From Microbacterium sp. T32 (GTDB lineage: Bacteria; Actinomycetota; Actinomycetes; Actinomycetales; Microbacteriaceae): a DNA stretch of 64,000 bases. This document shows positions 61,343 through 64,000 of the stretch, piece by piece; within the stretch, counting starts at the first letter, position 1, and each line of letters starts with the position of its first letter. The position numbers were made by a program, and so were the translations under genes. Under the pieces are notes generated by a model that had not been told where the DNA came from, searched no databases, and saw only the letters and a list, made by a program, of their open reading frames with translations. The stretch is taken from positions 25,834 through 89,833 of the forward strand of contig NZ_LQQP01000045.1 of assembly GCF_001619615.1 (NCBI RefSeq), given 5' to 3'.

Positions 61343-63784
61343 TCAGGGGCGCGGGACGAGAACCTCGTGCCGGTCGGCCGGCGTCAGCGTGACCGTGACC
61401 TTGCCGTCGCCGCCCACCGTGAGGTGTCGGACCGTTCCATCGACCGTGATGTCGATCGCGCCGGGCGTGAGCTGCCCGAGCACGAGGTCGGCCCCCGGCA
61501 GGTCGTCCGGCAGTACCCCGGCGAGAGTGATCCGGAGGTCGCTCGTCTCGACCGTGAGGCGGAGGTTCCGACGTCCGCCCTGCACGGCGACGCTGACTCC
61601 CGCGACGACGGCGGAGGCGGCATCCACGACGGTCAGGACGCTGGGGTCCGCCGAGGTGGAGGCGCGGCGGACGACGAGCGCGCGGGCGTCCGCCTGGGCC
61701 CCCGGCACCGTGAGGGTGCCGCGGCCGTCGGTGGTCGACGCGACGGCTACCGTGTCGATCCGCCCGGGGCGGGCGAGGTCGGCGCTCAGCTGCCCGGTCG
61801 CGGTGGTCGAGGCGAGGGTGGCGGCGTCGGCCGCCGACCGCTGCGGGACGAGCGCCGCGGCGAAGTGGGCGGCGGTGGTGGACGGGACGGTCGACCGCCA
61901 CGTCGTTCCGAGCACGGCCAGCGTGTCGGCCGCGTGCGAGAACGTGGCGCCGCTGTCGGGCGACGACTGCAGGTACCGTGCCGTCACCGTGCTTGAGCCG
62001 ATCGTCTGCGCGATGTCCGACCCACCGGTGACGTCGGTGACCGTGCCCTTGCTGTGGAACAGCGAGTGGATGTCCTTCGCGGTCCCGGCCGTCACGTCGT
62101 CGAGCACGATGGCGGCCTGCCGATCGAGGAACGCGATCGTCCGGCGCGCGCGGGTGATCCCGGACGTGCTCGGCGAGGCGTACAGCCCGGAGACGTCGGC
62201 CGCGATGATCGTGTCGGCCCCGAGGCTGCTCACCGCGGGGATCGACGCGCGGTCGCGCATGTCGGCGTACGGCTGGGTGAATCCGGTCGCGCGTTCGCCG
62301 GCCTGCCCGACGTCGGCGCCCGCGACGATCGCGTTCGTCTGCTTCGTGAGGTACGCACCGTACGGGGCGTACGCGCCGAACACGGCCCCGCCGAACGACA
62401 TGCTGAAGTGCCCGCCGTCGGGGTGGTCGTGACCGACGTTGATGTACGTCGCGTTGGGGCCGAGCCGGTCGCGCCACTGGTTCAGGCGCCGACCGCCCAT
62501 GACCCCGGCCTTCACGTGCAGCGAGACGTCGGTGCTCGCCCATCCGGACCGGGATGCCACGATCCCGAGGTCGCTGTACAGGCGTGTGGTCGGCCGGTCG
62601 TCGAGTCCCGTCGCGGCGAGCGAGTCGTCGAACCACAGCAGGTTCCACGCGTTGTAGAAGAAGGAGGTCGCCCCCGCGCTGCCGGACGTGTAGAGCCGGT
62701 GCAGGAAGTCCTGCAGCTCCCCGTCGCCGTACTTGCCCGCGATCCGCCACAGGAACGGGTTGAAGTAGTACTGGCTGCCGTCGGTGTCGCCGTACCAGAA
62801 CTGCGCCGGGAACCCCGGCAGGGACATGTCGACCTTGAACGAGCCCATGCCCGGCAGCTCCGGCTCCGCCCACAGGTCGCCCCCGCCGATGCCGTCGAAG
62901 ACGTCGACGGCGCGGATGATGTGCTCGTTGCCGTAGACCGCGTAGGTGATGCTCTCGTGCTGCGACCCGTCGGGCGAGATCCAGTTCAGCACGTGGCGCA
63001 GCTGGGAGCGCGCGAACTCGAGGCGGTAGTCGTCGCTCTCGCCGGAGTCCGCCGCGCCGTCGCCGTGGATCGCGGCGGCGGCCGCCGTGATTCCGTCGAC
63101 GCGGAAGTGGCGGTGGTTGGGCTGCGGGTCGTTCTTCCAGTAGGCATCCGTCGCGACCGAGGTGTTGCCGAACTGGTCGATCAGACGATCGGCCTGCAGC
63201 GCGAGCTTGTCGCGGATGGTGGCGCGCTCGGCGGGGGAGAAGAGGTCGTAGCACCAGTCGTACGCGACGGAGACGCCGATGAGGCCGGCGGCGTTGCCCA
63301 TCGACCCGCCGTTCTCGCCGCCCCACTGGGGGCGGGTGGTCGGGTCGCAGACGTACAGCGTCCAGTTGCGGAGCTTCGTCGAGTACGTGGAGTTGCCGGT
63401 GATGAGGTACGCCATCGCGAGCTCGGGGAGGGCCCAGTAGACCGACTGCCACTGGTTGTCGTCGCCGTTGCCGGTGATGGTCGGCAGGGCGGCGCGGCCG
63501 TTGGCGTAGTTGATGAGGGTCGTGACGAACGGGGCGTAGGCGGGTGCGGCGGCTCGGCGCTGCAGTTCGGTGAGGGACACTCGCGTGCCCAGGATCAGGC
63601 GCGGGTGCACGCCCGCCAGGGCCGGGTCGATGAGCCCGGTGGCGGCGGGAACGGTGCCCACGGCGGGGCGGGTGAGGCCTCCGCCGAGCGCGGCGCCGGC
63701 GGCAGCGGCGCCGACGAGCGACCCGAGCAGCATGGAGCGCCGCGAGAAGGCACGACGGGGAAGGGGCATGGACGGCTCTGTCAC
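61343..63784 (-). CDS. Secreted heparinase II/III-like polysaccharide lyase
   Basis: An 813-residue exported protein. The N-terminus has a twin-arginine-like signal (RRAFSRRSMLLGSLVGAAAAGAALGGG). A helical toroid follows (HPRLILGTRVSLTEL, YLITGNSTYSTKLRNWTLYV, GLIGVSVAYDWCYDLFSPAERATIRDKLA, QPNHRHFRVDGITAAA), then a beta-sandwich with the heparinase II/III-like motif GHDHPDGGHFSMSFGG. C-terminal sandwich domains complete it. Such lyases cut uronic-acid polysaccharides (alginate, heparin-like, ulvan-like); the exact substrate cannot be read from the sequence. GTG at 63784 has AAGGA at good spacing; an ATG at 63769 is the alternative. It is the only clearly secreted glycan enzyme here. Confidence 0.85.
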   Translation of the reverse strand: MTEPSMPLPRRAFSRRSMLLGSLVGAAAAGAALGGGLTRPAVGTVPAATGLIDPALAGVHPRLILGTRVSLTELQRRAAAPAYAPFVTTLINYANGRAALPTITGNGDDNQWQSVYWALPELAMAYLITGNSTYSTKLRNWTLYVCDPTTRPQWGGENGGSMGNAAGLIGVSVAYDWCYDLFSPAERATIRDKLALQADRLIDQFGNTSVATDAYWKNDPQPNHRHFRVDGITAAAAAIHGDGAADSGESDDYRLEFARSQLRHVLNWISPDGSQHESITYAVYGNEHIIRAVDVFDGIGGGDLWAEPELPGMGSFKVDMSLPGFPAQFWYGDTDGSQYYFNPFLWRIAGKYGDGELQDFLHRLYTSGSAGATSFFYNAWNLLWFDDSLAATGLDDRPTTRLYSDLGIVASRSGWASTDVSLHVKAGVMGGRRLNQWRDRLGPNATYINVGHDHPDGGHFSMSFGGAVFGAYAPYGAYLTKQTNAIVAGADVGQAGERATGFTQPYADMRDRASIPAVSSLGADTIIAADVSGLYASPSTSGITRARRTIAFLDRQAAIVLDDVTAGTAKDIHSLFHSKGTVTDVTGGSDIAQTIGSSTVTARYLQSSPDSGATFSHAADTLAVLGTTWRSTVPSTTAAHFAAALVPQRSAADAATLASTTATGQLSADLARPGRIDTVAVASTTDGRGTLTVPGAQADARALVVRRASTSADPSVLTVVDAASAVVAGVSVAVQGGRRNLRLTVETSDLRITLAGVLPDDLPGADLVLGQLTPGAIDITVDGTVRHLTVGGDGKVTVTLTPADRHEVLVPRP

Positions 63785-63800
63785 ATCAAGTCCTTAGTCG

Positions 63801-63809
63801 CAGAAACAA
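63801..63809 (-). promoter_or_regulatory. TTGTTTCTG element shared with the fusion operon
   Basis: CAGAAACAA on the + strand, i.e. TTGTTTCTG toward the lyase gene, set in an AT-rich island with TTGCGCAA nearby (around 63819-63826). The same nonamer precedes the TIM-barrel/GH3 gene, hinting at a common regulator. Confidence 0.4.
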
Positions 63810-63876
63810 TAGGAATTTGTTGCGCAAACTAGCGCGAACACGCCGCGCGGGTCAAGAGTGTGGTGCGTCCGGTGGC

Positions 63877-63948
63877 GCACAACTCCGGCGGCAACGCCTC
63901 GCACACGTCGGCGGGTACCCGTCCGGTGCGGATCTGCAGGAGTTGTGC
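63877..63948. repeat. Intergenic inverted repeat (GCACAACTCC family)
   Basis: GCACAACTCC (63877-63886) and GGAGTTGTGC (63939-63948) form 10-base arms with a 52-base interior. The right arm with its CTGCA prefix is identical to 41-55. The last 160 bases of the window hold no gene I can support. Confidence 0.5.
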
Positions 63949-64000
63949 CCGGCCGAGGGTCGCAGAGCGGGGGTTATAGGCAAGAACGTGTGGATGGGAT

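Noticed and set aside
61122..63452. Long open frame overlapping the lyase gene in another minus-strand frame
   Set aside because: Low-complexity Arg/Pro/His translation typical of an out-of-frame reading in high-GC DNA.
1..64000. tRNA, rRNA, insertion sequences, integrases or prophage genes
   Set aside because: I looked for their usual signatures on both strands and saw none.

Overview
The window is a 64 kb piece of a high-GC (about 70%) actinobacterial chromosome. Dense gene packing, many GTG starts, ATGA/GTGA stop-start overlaps, CUT1 sugar transporters without their own ATPase and the gene families present all suggest the family Microbacteriaceae, most likely a Microbacterium-like soil or plant-associated organism. 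This is inferred from style and content; no rRNA, tRNA, CRISPR array, transposase or phage gene was seen.

Layout. 1-4108: an L-arabinose catabolic operon (araD-araB-araA) behind a perfect 16-bp operator palindrome. 4109-4648: a non-coding array of four 95-bp hairpin units. 4649-6121: dGTPase-like HD hydrolase (-). 6359-13059: a sugar-uptake operon (GH3 glycosidase, two permeases, binding lipoprotein, all -) divergent from its LacI regulator. 13337-17556: glycerate kinase, MarR regulator plus homocysteine S-methyltransferase, and a TetR/NmrA-like divergent pair. 17590-20865: two tandem paralogous membrane proteins of unknown function, an Lrp/AsnC regulator and alanine dehydrogenase. 21019-25688: a CitA/CitB-type two-component system divergent from a dicarboxylate symporter coupled to a CitE-like lyase. 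25781-28408: DUF1992 protein, MPAB-type oxygenase and two small membrane proteins. 28539-44238: a ten-gene leftward operon in which an Opp/Dpp-type ABC transporter (with a permease-ATPase fusion) is followed by GH3, a serine hydrolase, GH43, GH78, a DUF5060/DUF5605 glycosidase and an SDR. Divergent from it lie a TetR regulator and a GH2 glycosidase (44425-47516). 47658-50259: small conserved or hypothetical genes and a flavin monooxygenase. 50386-55695: LacI regulator and alpha/beta hydrolase, divergent from a second CUT1 operon whose binding-protein gene is broken by an in-frame TAG. 55743-63784: a third LacI regulator, a TIM-barrel/GH3 fusion, a D-2-hydroxyacid dehydrogenase and a secreted heparinase II/III-like lyase.

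Together the genes describe a plant-polysaccharide and glycoside scavenging region: lipoproteins and permeases bring in oligosaccharides, mostly intracellular GH2/GH3/GH43/GH78 enzymes cut them, and products such as L-arabinose enter central metabolism. Each block has its own local repressor, several with a visible palindromic operator.

The most unusual signals are: (i) families of long intergenic inverted repeats, one with six copies all having a 15-nt loop and one arranged as a 95-bp tandem array; (ii) a strong excess of GGATGCC/GGCATCC that overrides codon preference and also marks those repeats; (iii) a TIM-barrel sugar isomerase/epimerase fused in frame to a GH3 glycosidase; (iv) an amber codon inside an otherwise intact binding-protein gene; (v) a tandem pair of membrane proteins sharing an unrecognised C-terminal domain; (vi) a DosR/DevR-like box in front of a small unknown gene.
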